Positions 42,104-52,617 are shown, counted from the first letter of the stretch. The stretch is DNA of 64,000 bases from Phytophthora sp. 'mugwort' (GCA_033558025.1 JAUCEF010000012.1:2914001-2978000), one strand, 5' to 3'. Notes: generated by a model from the sequence alone, not told the origin. Made by a program: numbers and translations.

Positions 42104-43579
42104 TCAGAGGAGTGCCACAAGCGTATCTGCGTTCCACATGTCACCGTTATCGCTGAGGAAAGTAAGCATCACGAAGTTGGCATCAGCCAAATGTCCGCGC
42201 TGTGGGGTCAGGACCAACTTCGTCTGCGAGAAGAAACGCTCACATACGTTAATAGTGGGCGGTGTCTTCGTCAGAAGCGTATGGTATACCAGGGACGATC
42301 TTCCTGTCCGGCAAGGCGCTGAGCCTTGAAGGAGAAGCATCGTGGCGAAGTCTGATTCGTGATCCTTCTTGCGCTTCTCGCCGACGACCGGTCGATCAGT
42401 GACGAGTTTCGCGACACTTTAGTCTCACAGGTGTCAACAAGCACCAGTTGCAACCTTAATTGCAGCATTCTCAAAAGTGGGTGAATGCACAACTTTTGAT
42501 GCCGGATCCAGGTGTGATTCCATTTCAGGATACCTCTCCAATAGTGAGCTGAACAGCAATCGGACGTCACTCACCACTTTTGCAACATTTTGCAAACACT
42601 GTCGAAAATACCCAGATGCACCGCCAGTGCTGCGAGAGTCCGGTGAGTGGGTGCAGAAGAGACAAAGTCCTCGACAGATTTAACCTCCCGAATATCACTT
42701 CTGATGCGTAGGTACCGCCCGGCCATCTCGCGTGTAGAGGACCAATGTGTAGCGTTCCGCTTGACAGAACGTAGATCGGTAAATTTAGCGAGCTCAGCGC
42801 TGTTGTTGGGCTGTCGAAGCTGCACCATTAACGCGTTCACCGCGTTTAACTCAGCCTCGTAGCTGCTTAATTAAGCTTGCACAGCTAGGTTCAGGCGGTG
42901 ACTAGCACACCCGACCAGAAATACCACAATCTTTGTTGCAATTGACCGATTTGTAGTACAGTTGTCGCCGACGACGAACAAAACCATGCGAAGTTACTGC
43001 TTGTAGAGGTCCATAACTCTCTTAAAAGTGGTCAATCTGGGTATCAGCCGTCTGTGATCCGTCGTCGAGGCGGCGAAATTGAGAGCAGACGGCGCCGGAG
43101 AGTTCCACCGAAAATGTTACGACGAATATGCGATATAGTGCGTAGATCCGTGAGTCCATCCGTCAAAAACACCAAACATATCTCCCTTTTCCTCTGTAAT
43201 GATTCTGCCGATGCGTCCAGCAATAAGCTGCATTTTCAGCTTCAGTGTCTTGGAAGTCGTAGGCCGTAGCCGCGACATTCCACGGGGTCATCGACTTCGC
43301 ATAGAGGAAGGTTCCGTATCGCAACCCAGCGCATCCAGCGGTAGAGATGGTCATTCGCCTCCGAGACAAACCCAAACAACTCGATGGCCCCCTTATCCGC
43401 CCGCTGAGCTGTAGCCATGTCAGTAAGGTGCTCAGGGTGCTTCGTGCTCAGATGGGACAGTAGGTTGGAGTAGCCGGTCGCTGTCCTTGCTTGCGTGATC
43501 CATTGCATAGGTTGCAGGTGGCGCGAAAGTCTGCACCCTCCTTGGAGAAATAGGCGCAAATTTCTGAGCTCGTCGGCAT
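42104..43579 (-). pseudogene. hAT-type transposase with BED finger, degenerate (minus strand)
   Basis: The minus strand starts with ATG at 43579 and encodes MPTSSEICAYFSKEG, then TCNLCN, then in a shifted frame GYSNLLSHLSTKHPEH. Together these are a C2H2 BED finger split by a frameshift. Further on are [15 protein letters not shown] (about 42,965) and [12 protein letters not shown] (about 42,915) from the catalytic region, then LMVQLRQPNNSAELAKFTDL (about 42,830) and RNATHWSSTREM. Near the end, VCERFFSQTKLVLTPQRGH and LWNxxTLV-like residues match the C-terminal dimerisation region. Stops and frameshifts break it repeatedly. It is a different hAT subfamily from the plus-strand remnant 39360-41597 and lies back to back with it. 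Confidence 0.82.
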
Positions 43580-44541
43580 GTTGAGGCGGGAGGGTGGGTG
43601 GTGGGCGCTGTGCCAGGTGAGGGCTGGTGAGGAGCTAGTAAATAGCAGAGTGAGATGGTATTAAGCTCAAAATCGATGTGCTACGATTTCAACGATGGTT
43701 GGTCCAGAGGACTCGAGGTTTTGTAAATACTGAACTTCAGAATGTTCTTAGTAAAATCTTCTGTATGGTACTATATTGGGTATTTTTGACCAATTCGTGT
43801 ATTTATTTCTTGCTGTTTGCGTCCGTAATAAATAGTGTCCCCATTATTGTACGGATTATTAAAATGCATATTATTTGTATCCGATCCCTGGATTACATGA
43901 ATAGTTTCTTGAATAGATAAAAAAAAGTCATTTTAATGCTAAATATATTGAATAGCTTTTTATATCATATTATATAATATATTCAGCATATTATATATGC
44001 ATAAATGTATATATATTAATGCTATTTCTCTATTAATATGATGCACATTAAAAAGCATTCATAATTATAAAATTTAATAAAATACTCGTTAAACAGTTAT
44101 TTAATTTATTATAGCACGGACATAATATTTTATAGGCAATTTTAAAATGTTATTTAGTGCTGCTTTAAAACTTATGTACTGTACATATATAAATGATACT
44201 GACTATATTAATATATCAGATATAGTTAATTTATAATATTAATATATGGACTTATTGGTTGCACATTATATAGGTAGCTAGGTAATAATGTCTTCATGCT
44301 TAAACATGTATATAATAATTTCTCCATGATTTTTGTACTCATGATTCTATATTATTCAATTTGTGACAATGTATGTAAAATACTAAATGATATTGTTTTG
44401 TGATGTTTATGTATATCAAGTTATTATATTACGTTAGTATTGACATTATGCTGTGATCATTATTTATTGTGCAATGATGGATTTAGTATTGAAACATTGT
44501 AAATATCTGTATATTGGTATTTAATTGTATACATGCCTATA
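43580..44541. other. AT-rich island, no gene
   Basis: From about 43,700 to 44,540 the sequence is very AT-rich with many ATATAT and TTAATA runs and no coding signal on either strand. Together with 36760-37256 and 41600-42010 it frames the hAT elements. It is likely decayed transposon ends or relaxed intergenic DNA. Confidence 0.6.
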
Positions 44542-44818
44542 TACCGTAAACCACGGATTCACCGCAACAGGTGTAAAAAGTCCCATTGCTATATATATTG
44601 TTTATAAACTCTGAACCTTTTACGTGGTAAAAAGTGAGTCAGTAAATGCAAATCATTAGAAAGTTGATAATCTTTATGGTTTTACTTACAAATGGGGGGT
44701 ACTAAGGTGTTTTTTGTGTGGTCAAGGCCGGTTTACGTTCTTTCTCTGGCCTCGATTTCTTTGTTTTTACGGTGTTGCACTGAATCCGTGTGTTGCGGTG
44801 AACCCGTGGTTTACGGTA
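44542..44818. mobile_element. MITE-like non-autonomous element (277 bp)
   Basis: The ends 44542-44569 and 44791-44818 are inverted copies with 27 of 28 bases matching (TACCGTAAACCACGG...). If the outer TA is a target duplication, the element proper is 44544-44816 with ends CCGTAAACC/GGTTTACGG. The interior has no convincing ORF, and an imperfect second copy of the right end sits at about 44,768-44,790. It resembles a Tc1/mariner-type miniature element, unrelated in sequence to the 37257-38794 element. Confidence 0.75.
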
Positions 44819-45393
44819 CTAGTGCGCAGTTTGTTTCGTGGTGATGATTTCCCAGATAATCTAAATTTAAGTTATCTCATGCCAAAAAGCCGTATGAGAG
44901 ATAATACGATCTGAGTCCGAAACAACGTCATGTGCACTTGCCCTTGGAGAGTCGTTAATTGACCTCTGCAATGAGAATATCGGATCTCGTCATTCTCATC
45001 TAGGAGCGATTGCAGATATGGTCCCCTGTGGTGGTCGCCAATAACGAAAACGCTGGCACCACGTGGTCTTCAGGTATCTACGATAGTGTCTAAAAACTCC
45101 CTCTTAAGTCAACAACTCGTGAGAATCCTCATCTGAGCAACACCAACAATATTCCTTAGAAATGAAGACCAAGACGATAAGTAGTGTTCAAATTCCAGGC
45201 CAAGATAACGACAGGAACGAGTGCGACGCAATCAAGTGCCTTGCATAGGACAAGCTGAGGTGTGAACACCCTCTTCCTATGAGGAATTCTGCCGACATCT
45301 GCACGACGCTTTTGCCATTGGTGATAGACCGGCGGGACTCGATCACATACTGAAATGAACATAAACGTATCGAATTGATCACTCCCGTTGTGG
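44819..45393. other. Intergenic upstream of PRP19
   Basis: No gene recognised. Presumably it contains the PRP19 upstream regulatory region; composition returns from AT-rich to genic level by about 45,150. Confidence 0.5.
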
Positions 45394-45413
45394 CCATTCA
45401 TTCGTCCAAAATC
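45394..45413 (+). promoter_or_regulatory. Putative oomycete initiator of PRP19
   Basis: TTCATTCGTCCAAAAT resembles the oomycete initiator consensus GCTCATTYYNCAWTTT. It lies about 35-45 bp before the PRP19 ATG, the usual spacing for short oomycete leaders. Confidence 0.45.
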
Positions 45414-45443
45414 CTCCCACGCGCCAAGCAACACTAGGAGATA

Positions 45444-47021
45444 ATGCTGTGCAGTCTGAGCGGCCAAGTGCCCGTGGAGCCCGTGGTGTCACTCAAGTCT
45501 GGCCACGTATTCGAGAAGCGCCTGCTGCTCAAGTTCCTGGAGCAGAACCAGCAGCGCTGCCCCGTCACGGGCCAGGAGCTGGACCCCGAGAAGGATCTGA
45601 TCGCGCTTCAGGCGGCGCCGTCAGCGACGGCCAAGCCCACTAAACTCGCAGCGTTCTCGCCCGAAGCGGCCAGCATTCCACAGCTGCTGGCCACATTCCA
45701 GAATGAGTGGGATGCCGTCATGCTCGAGACCTTCACACTCAAGCAGCACCTGGAGCAGACGCGCCAGGAGCTCAGCCACGCGCTGTACCAGCACGACGCC
45801 GCCTGCCGCGTCATCGCGCGCCTTAACGCGGAGAACGCCACGCTCAAGGAGCGCGTCACGCAGCTGGCGTCCGGTGCCGCTCCCGAGCAGGACGACGTGG
45901 ACATGGGTGCCGGCGCGCAGGACGGCACCACGCTCGCGCCAGAAGTGCTGACCAACGTCGAGGCCAAACAGAAGGAGCTGGCTAAGAAGCGCAAGGACTT
46001 TAAGAAGAAGGACGGTCCACAGCGCGCCGCGTTGCTCAATGGCCTCGACGGCTGGAAGATGGCCTCGAGTCACACACTGCACGACTCGGACAAGCCTGGC
46101 GTCACGTGCGTGTCCATCGACAGCAAGCGCCCAACGCTGGTGGCCACGGGCGGAGTGGACAAGCACGCCAAGATCTTCGACACGGAGAAGCAGCAGCTTG
46201 TGGCCACCTTGACGGGCCACAACAAGAAGATCAGCCATGTGGAGTTCCACCTGTCCGCCGACATGGTGCTCACGGCCTCGTACGACAAGACGGTGAAGCT
46301 CTGGACCCCGAAGGAGGAAGGATATGGCGTGGGTTATACACTCGACGGCTTTGACGACGCTGTGACCAGCGCCTCCATCCACCCGACAGGCAACTACGTA
46401 CTTTCCGGCTCACTCGATGCTACGTGGGCTATTCACGACGTGCGTCGCGGGCAGCTTCTCTCACGCTACACTCTTAACGGCGAGCTGTCCATGCCCGATG
46501 CAGCGACCGGCAAGGCTAAGAAGGCAGCGAATGAGGCGCGCTGCGCGCGCTTCCACCCGGATGGCGGTATCTTTGGCACGGCGGCGAAGAGCAAACTGGT
46601 GCAAATGTGGGCCGTCAACTCACTGTCCAACGTCGTAACTTTTGAGGGCCATGCTGCGCCTGTGACGGCGCTGGGATTCTCGGAGAACGGCTACCATCTG
46701 GCTTCAGGAAGCGAGGACGGCGTGGTGAAACTCTGGGATCTGCGTAAGGCCACGAGCTTCTTCGAGCTGGATCTGAAGAAGGAGCAGCCCAAGCTCAAGC
46801 TGGGAGCCATCCACGCGATTAACTTCGATGCCAGCGGCTCTCACCTCGCGGTTGCTAGCGCGCAGAGTGTACAGGTGCTGAAGGAAGTGAACAAGAAGCA
46901 CTGGGAGCTGGTCAAGACGCTGAGCGACCACAAGGCTGTCGTCACAGGCGTTCAGTTCGCTCCCGACTCGAGCTTCTTGGCTTCCACGTCCATGGACCGT
47001 TCGCTCAAGATCTACAGATAG
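45444..47021 (+). CDS. PRP19: Pre-mRNA-processing factor 19 (U-box E3 ligase, WD40)
   Basis: Intronless gene of 525 codons. Residues 1-57 form a U-box (MLCSLSGQVPVEPV, GHVFEKRLLLKFL, CPVTGQEL), which recruits ubiquitin-conjugating enzyme without zinc. Residues about 65-135 are the Prp19-specific region and coiled coil used for tetramer formation and binding other NineTeen-complex proteins. From about 213 to the end are WD40 repeats (VATGGVDKHAKIFD, TASYDKTVKLW, ASGSEDGVVKLWDL, ASTSMDRSLKIY) that bind substrates. Prp19 is the core of the nuclear NineTeen complex, activating the spliceosome and acting in DNA repair. Length is close to the usual roughly 500 residues. The first ATG begins the U-box directly, so the start is secure. 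It converges on MNS1 with about 350 bp between stops. Confidence 0.95.
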   Translation: MLCSLSGQVPVEPVVSLKSGHVFEKRLLLKFLEQNQQRCPVTGQELDPEKDLIALQAAPSATAKPTKLAAFSPEAASIPQLLATFQNEWDAVMLETFTLKQHLEQTRQELSHALYQHDAACRVIARLNAENATLKERVTQLASGAAPEQDDVDMGAGAQDGTTLAPEVLTNVEAKQKELAKKRKDFKKKDGPQRAALLNGLDGWKMASSHTLHDSDKPGVTCVSIDSKRPTLVATGGVDKHAKIFDTEKQQLVATLTGHNKKISHVEFHLSADMVLTASYDKTVKLWTPKEEGYGVGYTLDGFDDAVTSASIHPTGNYVLSGSLDATWAIHDVRRGQLLSRYTLNGELSMPDAATGKAKKAANEARCARFHPDGGIFGTAAKSKLVQMWAVNSLSNVVTFEGHAAPVTALGFSENGYHLASGSEDGVVKLWDLRKATSFFELDLKKEQPKLKLGAIHAINFDASGSHLAVASAQSVQVLKEVNKKHWELVKTLSDHKAVVTGVQFAPDSSFLASTSMDRSLKIYR

Positions 47022-47373
47022 ACAAGCAGCAACAAGAACGAGCAGGACGGTCGACACGAGGTCTTTGACCACTGTAGCTACCTCGACAGGGCATCACGAC
47101 ACCGAGATTTTACCAATACACTGCAGTCTACAGCTGCCGCTACGACGCATTCAAACAGGTGAGCGACTGCGTTCTTTCATGAAGCTGTGAGTGATCTGGG
47201 TCTAACTATCGTTTCTTGCATAGTATTCAGTCGTAAAGCTTATTTTCTTGGCAGAACCCGAAGAATCAATACAAACGTTGGCTGTTGACTGGAACACCAA
47301 GTCTCAACTACTTACCCACAAGAGGGAACAACGCTTAACTCATGAATGAAGGTTTGCATGCCATTAGAAAGGA
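47022..47373. other. Convergent 3' spacer between PRP19 and MNS1
   Basis: 352 bp between two stop codons of converging genes. It should hold both 3' ends; no clear terminator or further gene is visible. Confidence 0.5.
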
Positions 47374-48855
47374 TCAACGGAAGATCGAGCCATTTGAAGA
47401 CGAGGACGGTCGTAACGCTCGCGGCAAATATCCTTGCAGCACGTCGGCGTGTTCGCGCAGTAGTCGCTGCTTGGCTGCCTCGACGACCTGGCGTCTGTAG
47501 TTCTCGTCCTGTTCCTGTCGCTCCCGTTCGCGACGTTCGCGCTGCAGTTCGGCGTATACCATCTCTTGCTTGAGCGCTCGGTGTCGGGAAATCTCCTCCA
47601 CAAACTGTTGACGCTGCTTGCGGCGGAAGGCCGCCAGCTCCATCTCGCGGCGTTCCTCGGAACGGAACCTCTCTTTGAGCATCTCGTTGAAGGCCTCTTC
47701 GTCGGCGCGTTGACGTGTCAGCAGTTCGTGCTTGAGCTGCACCTGCATCTCGTTGCTGCGCATCATGTCGTCCTTGGCCTGCTGCTTGGCGGCCATTTTG
47801 TCCTCTTCCTGGGCACGTTTCTTCTGCAGAAGTTCCTCCTCCCAGAGCTCGTCACGCAGGCGTTCGATCTCTTCGTCGTCGCGCATTTTGGCCTGGATCT
47901 CGGCCTCCACGGCGCGGAACAGGGCGTCTTCCTGTGCCTTCTTGACCTCGGACGCGGCCTTGACATCCGCTTCACGTGCGTCCACACGCCGTCGATACTC
48001 TGCAATGGCCTCGTCCTCACGTCGCGCAGCTTCAAGTTGCTCCTGCTTCATCCTCTCACGCTCTAAATGAGCGCGTTGAATCATCTCTCGGGTCTCATCA
48101 CGTGACTTGTCTCTCCTGGCGAGTTCCGCAGCGTCTTCTTCTTCCACTTGCTGCATGAGCTTCTCAATCTTAAGGCGCTCAAAGTCGGCCTCCATCTGAG
48201 CTTCACGTCGGAGTTCCTGGCGCTGCAGCATCTGAGATTGGAGCACGTGTTTGCTCTCTTCAGCTTCCACACGCTTCCGTAGCTCCTGGTTCTGCATGTC
48301 CACGAGAGCTCGTTGACGGTCGTACTCCATCTGCTGCTCGATAGCAGCTTCCCGTTGACGATCCAGAGCGCTCAAGGTCTCCCGTTCCAGTTGCTGCGTC
48401 GCTCGCTCCTTGTTCATGTAGGCCGTCTTGAGGAACGTCTCGAGTTCGCGCAGCTCCTCGCTCGACTCACAGATCCGCTGAACTTGTCGTTCCTGTTGCT
48501 CCTGCGTCTTCTTGCTGCTTTCTAGTGCCTGGGCCAGCGCCTCGTTCTGCTGGCGCTCGCGGGCGGCGCGTTGCCGCTCACTGAGCTGTCGGGCGTGAGA
48601 CTCTTCCAGCATCCGTTCGGCCGAGAGCTGGGCCGCGTGATTGGTGCGCCGACGCGACGCCACATTGGCGTCCGACTGGTTCTGCAGCGCCTGCAACTGG
48701 TTGTCCTGCGCGAACTTGGTCAGCGCCTGGTATCCCATCTCCTGTCGTCGCCGTTCGAGTTGAATCTTCTCGACATTGCGCGTCGTCATGCGCGTGCTCA
48801 CGGGGTACGGGAACGCCATACCGGGAGACGGACGGACGGACGGCACGGGTTTCAA
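47374..48855 (-). CDS. MNS1: MNS1-like axonemal coiled-coil protein
   Basis: Intronless gene of 493 codons. Almost the whole protein is charged coiled coil rich in E, R, Q and K (trichohyalin/plectin-homology type). The block ELRELETFLKTAYMNKERA at about residue 135 closely resembles the conserved ELRELExxLKxAYMNKERA of MNS1. Length also agrees with animal MNS1 (about 495 residues). MNS1 is an axonemal protein (microtubule inner protein, needed for dynein docking in cilia); here it would serve the flagella of zoospores. The start ATG at 48855 precedes a proline-rich head; a second ATG twelve codons later is possible. The stop of the upstream DRAM-like gene lies 96 bp away, so the promoter must be very short or overlap that gene. 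Confidence 0.85.
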   Translation of the reverse strand: MKPVPSVRPSPGMAFPYPVSTRMTTRNVEKIQLERRRQEMGYQALTKFAQDNQLQALQNQSDANVASRRRTNHAAQLSAERMLEESHARQLSERQRAARERQQNEALAQALESSKKTQEQQERQVQRICESSEELRELETFLKTAYMNKERATQQLERETLSALDRQREAAIEQQMEYDRQRALVDMQNQELRKRVEAEESKHVLQSQMLQRQELRREAQMEADFERLKIEKLMQQVEEEDAAELARRDKSRDETREMIQRAHLERERMKQEQLEAARREDEAIAEYRRRVDAREADVKAASEVKKAQEDALFRAVEAEIQAKMRDDEEIERLRDELWEEELLQKKRAQEEDKMAAKQQAKDDMMRSNEMQVQLKHELLTRQRADEEAFNEMLKERFRSEERREMELAAFRRKQRQQFVEEISRHRALKQEMVYAELQRERRERERQEQDENYRRQVVEAAKQRLLREHADVLQGYLPRALRPSSSSNGSIFR

Positions 48856-48951
48856 AGCTAGAATGGAGCTACCTACACTAACGGACGCTTGTGGGGAGTT
48901 ACGTGTATTTCCATCACGACCATTCTGTGGCTAGTTATGAACACTAAAAGG

Positions 48952-50240
48952 CTACGGGAGACGCGAATGCTTGGACGGCTCACTGACGGAGCTCAATGTG
49001 GACGTGCTCCGTCGCGTACTGCCTCGACGGGATTTCCGTGGGTTTGTCGGCATCGACGCATTGTGCTGGTAGTAGATGACGGTGGCCTCCGTGCGATCCT
49101 TATCCTTCATGGTCTCTTCTTCCTTGTTGTCGGCGAAGAAGCTCAGCGTGTATCCTATTAGCGTCAGCATACAGCCGAGCTGAGCTAGCGCTCGCACTTG
49201 GTGTACAGCAATGTCTTTCTCTGCAGGAAATACAACGTTATTAGTACGTGTTATTTGAGAAGGTAAAAACATGGGCATGAACGTCGTGTACCATAATCCC
49301 AGAGCTTGGTGTATACATCGTCGAGACGCATGGTGGACCTGCAGTAGTTCTCTCCTAGCTTCAACGCGACGCACTGGACGCACAAACAGCTCAAGTCAGC
49401 TCACTCGTGGTCTAGCAGGGGTCTAGCAGGGCACTTCTGGAGTACCTGTGCTATCGTGAGATGGGGAGCCTCCGAACCATTGTACAACACAGGCAGATAT
49501 ACCACCACACACATGGAATAGAGAGCTACACAGGACAGTTCGATGAGGAAACCACGTCTAACTGCTTGCAGTTCACCCAACTTGATCCGAGAGACGCTGC
49601 GTGGGCCGTACCGGTCGGTGATGAACACGCCAGCGTCCATCTCTGACCGCTTGACCAGGAAAATCCGATAGTTCAAGTACGTCTAGCAGCACATCAACTA
49701 CCATCCATTAGCTCAATGTATCGCAGCAGCAGCAGCGTCTCCGTACGTTCGTGAACATCGCCAGCGTCTCGCAGAGTAGAAACCCAAAGGCCGAGTTGTA
49801 ATGCAGCGTCGGAGAGGCATTAAAGGACGCGAACACTGGCAGCCCGAAGGCGCCCACGACGCCAAAGATGCAGCTCACGTATGAGAGCGAACACACAGCG
49901 CGCGTGACTTGGCCGCTCTCGAGACTCTGCTGCAAGAAACGGTGTTTGTACTCGTGGTTGAAGCTCCACGTGAGTCCCAGCAGCACGGCCACGATGTTGA
50001 GACCCAAGAAGAGTACGTACGAGCCGGGCGGATCTGTTAGGCACGTCAACGATAGCGTCAGGTGAGCAAGCGGCGCTTTGTTTGTTAGTCGAACTTACCG
50101 CGCCCCAAGTCCGAGACGAATGGCCAGGCCAGCCCGCCCACGTACACGTGGTTGGAACGTGCAATGACAAACGCGACGGCCACAGTCACGAGCGCCGTGA
50201 AGGCCGTGGCGAGCGCTGCGATGGCCCTCAACCGGCTCAT
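48952..50240 (-). CDS. DRAM/Frag1/Sfk1-family six-span membrane protein, five exons
   Basis: Spliced gene of 338 codons. Exons are 50240-50099, 50033-49747, 49682-49446, 49373-49292 and 49220-48952; introns of 65, 64, 72 and 71 bp all begin GT and end AG, and phases match. The product starts MSRLRAIAALA with a first hydrophobic span. The family signature HVYVGGLAWPFVSDLGRDPP follows at residues 34-50, split by intron 1. Five more spans come next: LFLGLNIVAVLLGLTW, YVSCIFGVVGAFGLPVF, FGFLLCETLAMFT, LSCVALYSMCVVVYLPVLY and LGCMLTLIGYTLSFFA. The tail is basic and serine-rich. Animal DRAM/TMEM150 members sit in lysosomal or plasma membranes; yeast Sfk1 supports phosphoinositide signalling. The role in oomycetes is unknown. 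No single open frame covers the gene, so it appears only after splicing. Confidence 0.86.
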
Positions 50241-50435
50241 GTCTGACGATCTGCTTATGACCTTTCAAGATATGGTACCCGATTGCTGGTACAATGAGAC
50301 GATGCATACGAAACCAAGTTGCACGTTGAAGTTGGCACATCATTTTAGGGTTCGGGCTTAGCTGTATACCCCGGATAACTAGCTGTCATCGTTATTCACT
50401 ACACAGTCACGACCTTATATGACAGCTCGCTACAC

Positions 50436-51099
50436 TTAGCACTGCATATTGCTCGGCCCGCCCTTGCATTGAGCAACGTTCGTGGCGTTCACGGCGATGT
50501 TCCTGAACTCCCAGTTGGACACTACGTCCGGATTGGCCAGAATATTGTACAAGTTCTTGGCCGACCCAAAGAGGCCGTCGATCTTGATGTTCGTAATCTT
50601 CCCGAGGCTGCTCGGGATGCCCGAGTACCCTCCTCGCGTTTTATTATAGTCCGAGTGGATAACAATGGCGTGCTTGACGTTGATGAGCTTGTTGTTACTG
50701 TAAGTGACGTTAGTGACCAATCCCTTCATTCCAATAATTGTCTTGATCCGGATACCGTTTTCACTGTCCACGATCGTGTTACCATTGACCAATAGACCCG
50801 GACGGTGTGTTGACGTTCTGTTGAGGGCCACCAAGCGAACCGATAGAGATGCCGTGGGAATCGCTGCAGTATTTTTTTTTTATTATTATTGCTGAAGATT
50901 GTAATTACCAGACAGCGTGCAAGTGTCGTCCTGCTGGTACCTGACTCGAAGAGTCTTGGCCAACTTGGCTTGCCGGAGATACATGTCCCACCTCGTACTC
51001 TTGGCTCTCCTGGGCGGCTTCGTTCTGGGTGATGTCGTCTCCGTTGGTAATAGCAGCCACGAGGGCGAGGACGGCGAGTATAGACGTGAAGAGCTTCAT
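50436..51099 (-). pseudogene. Polygalacturonase pseudogene A, internal deletion
   Basis: Starts at ATG 51099 with an intact secretion signal (MKLFTSILAVLALVAAITNG) and a short acidic linker. In another frame it reaches CTLSGNY, the start of the mature enzyme. It then jumps directly to TIFSNN and, after an A10 run, to SDSHGISIGSLGG and the C-terminal part (NGIRIKTIIG, IVIHSDYNK), ending at 50436. About 175 codons are missing, including the NTD and QDDC catalytic motifs. It is the only polygalacturonase copy here on the minus strand. Confidence 0.88.
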
Positions 51100-51696
51100 A
51101 CTTGGCGTTAATGTTTGCAACCGCGTGTTCAGCACAAGGCAAATGGAAAAATGAGGTGAGTTCGCGTTGGTATCAGGCACAGGAAGCACATCACGGATTA
51201 GTTATTGGAGACAGCTCGAATTCCATGTAAAGCACCGCAGTGGAGCCAACGCCACTCCCCAGTTTTCGACATAGGATATGGCAAATCGGACAAAGTTCGT
51301 GGCTCAAATCCCCAAAAAGTTAGGTCAAGTATTGAACTATTAGCACGAATATTGTCCGATCGTGAGATGGGCGGTTTGGCATCTTTGGGCATCAACGCTC
51401 ATGGACCCTTCAACGCTCGATGCCATACGAATTTCGTGCACCAAAACGAACAGATGGACGCCGACGTTAACGCTATGCATCGAGCGAGTCCAAAGCAACA
51501 TGACGACGGTCAGCAACATTTTGTTTCGCCAGTGCATTTGTGAACGGGCACAACTTACCTTTATCGTTCCGCGTTGATTGTAGGAGTCTGGCCCTGTCTG
51601 GGACTCCTTACTGTGTAGAACAACGAAGTCTCCGCTCGTACCTGGAAACTGAAGCGAATTCAAGCACCATCAACAGACGCAAGTTCGACTTGAGTG
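51100..51696. other. Spacer between polygalacturonase pseudogenes A and B
   Basis: No gene recognised. Weak open frames exist on both strands (for example 51205-51543 +) without family resemblance. Divergent promoter remnants of the flanking pseudogenes may be present. Confidence 0.4.
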
Positions 51697-52142
51697 CCTA
51701 TGTCCAAGAATTGGACGGTTTCGACTTCACGGCATCATCGTCACTGGGCACAAGTTCTACTGTTAACCAGGACGACTGTCGCGCCATACAGTCCAGCACC
51801 AACACCGTCTCCAGTAGTAACTACTTGTCGCGGCAGTAACGGCATCTCTATCGGGTTCACCGTTAATGTCAACACCGTCGTCAACAGCGTGAAATGCACC
51901 TTCATCAAGACCATCATCGGTCTCAAGGCCCTCGTTCCGAACGACAATACACGAACAACAAGCTGCCGAACATCAACAACGTCGTTGTTATTCACGCGGA
52001 CTACAGCAAGCCCAAAGGCGACTACATGGCCTCGACCATCAGCGAGGTGACAATCCAGGGCGTGACAATCTCGGGTCTTTCGGACACGGTCACGAACGTG
52101 TGCGATACCCTCAGCCAAAGGGCGAGCACGACCTGGCCAAGC
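51697..52142 (+). pseudogene. Polygalacturonase pseudogene B, 5'-truncated
   Basis: The plus strand retains ELDGFDFTASS, then NQDDCRAIQSSTNTV (catalytic DD kept), NGISIGF (the catalytic histidine of G-H-G replaced), FIKTIIGLKALV and, frame-shifted, VVVIHADYSKPKGDY and VTISGLSDTVTNVCDTL. The signal peptide and first half are absent and several frames are needed. It is more diverged from the intact genes than pseudogene D, so an older loss. Confidence 0.82.
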
Positions 52143-52617
52143 TATCCAGGGGCTATCTCACCCCTCTCAAGATCCCGCTATGGAGGCGGTAAGCATCGTA
52201 AAGGAACAAGGATACCTCTGATAAGGAGCAAGGATACCCTCAAGAAGGAACAACTCCGGATTCCGTATTTTTATTACGGGTCCACAAGGTCTACGCAAGA
52301 GCTTAAGACCAAACCGACATCTGATCTCGTGCGCAGGAATACCTGCGCAGATCCACCCCTCCCAAGTCCCCACAAGGACGCCCAAGGCCCACCAAGTGAT
52401 CATCTCGTGTCAAGGAGAGAGCAGTACCAGCCCGACGGGTTCACAAGATAAACCACTCAGCAACAACACGGCTATCGGAGTACCCCCTCCGTCAGTCGGT
52501 ATCTGGGGACAATGCGTGTGAGCTGGGATCCTACTGAATTTCGGCGGCTCCGCTCCACCACAGATTCGACCACAGGAAGACAGCATAGCGGATCAAATAC
52601 AGAAGTACCAACAGGAG
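52143..52617. other. Junction between pseudogene B and LINE remnant
   Basis: Includes a GGAACAAGGATACC/GGAGCAAGGATACC near-direct repeat at about 52,203-52,233. Weakly coding on the plus strand after about 52,500, where LINE similarity may already start (SWDPTEFRRL-like). No separate gene seen. Confidence 0.35.

Noticed and set aside
45621..46382. 253-codon minus-strand ORF inside PRP19
   Set aside because: Antisense shadow of the WD40/U-box coding sequence; His/Val-rich and without homology.
47566..48525. Leu/Ser-rich plus-strand ORFs inside MNS1
   Set aside because: Antisense of a Glu/Arg-rich coiled coil naturally reads as Leu/Ser-rich; no independent support.
51231..51340. Possible tRNA (GGCTCAAATCC resembles a T-arm)
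   Set aside because: No matching acceptor stem or anticodon arm could be paired around it.
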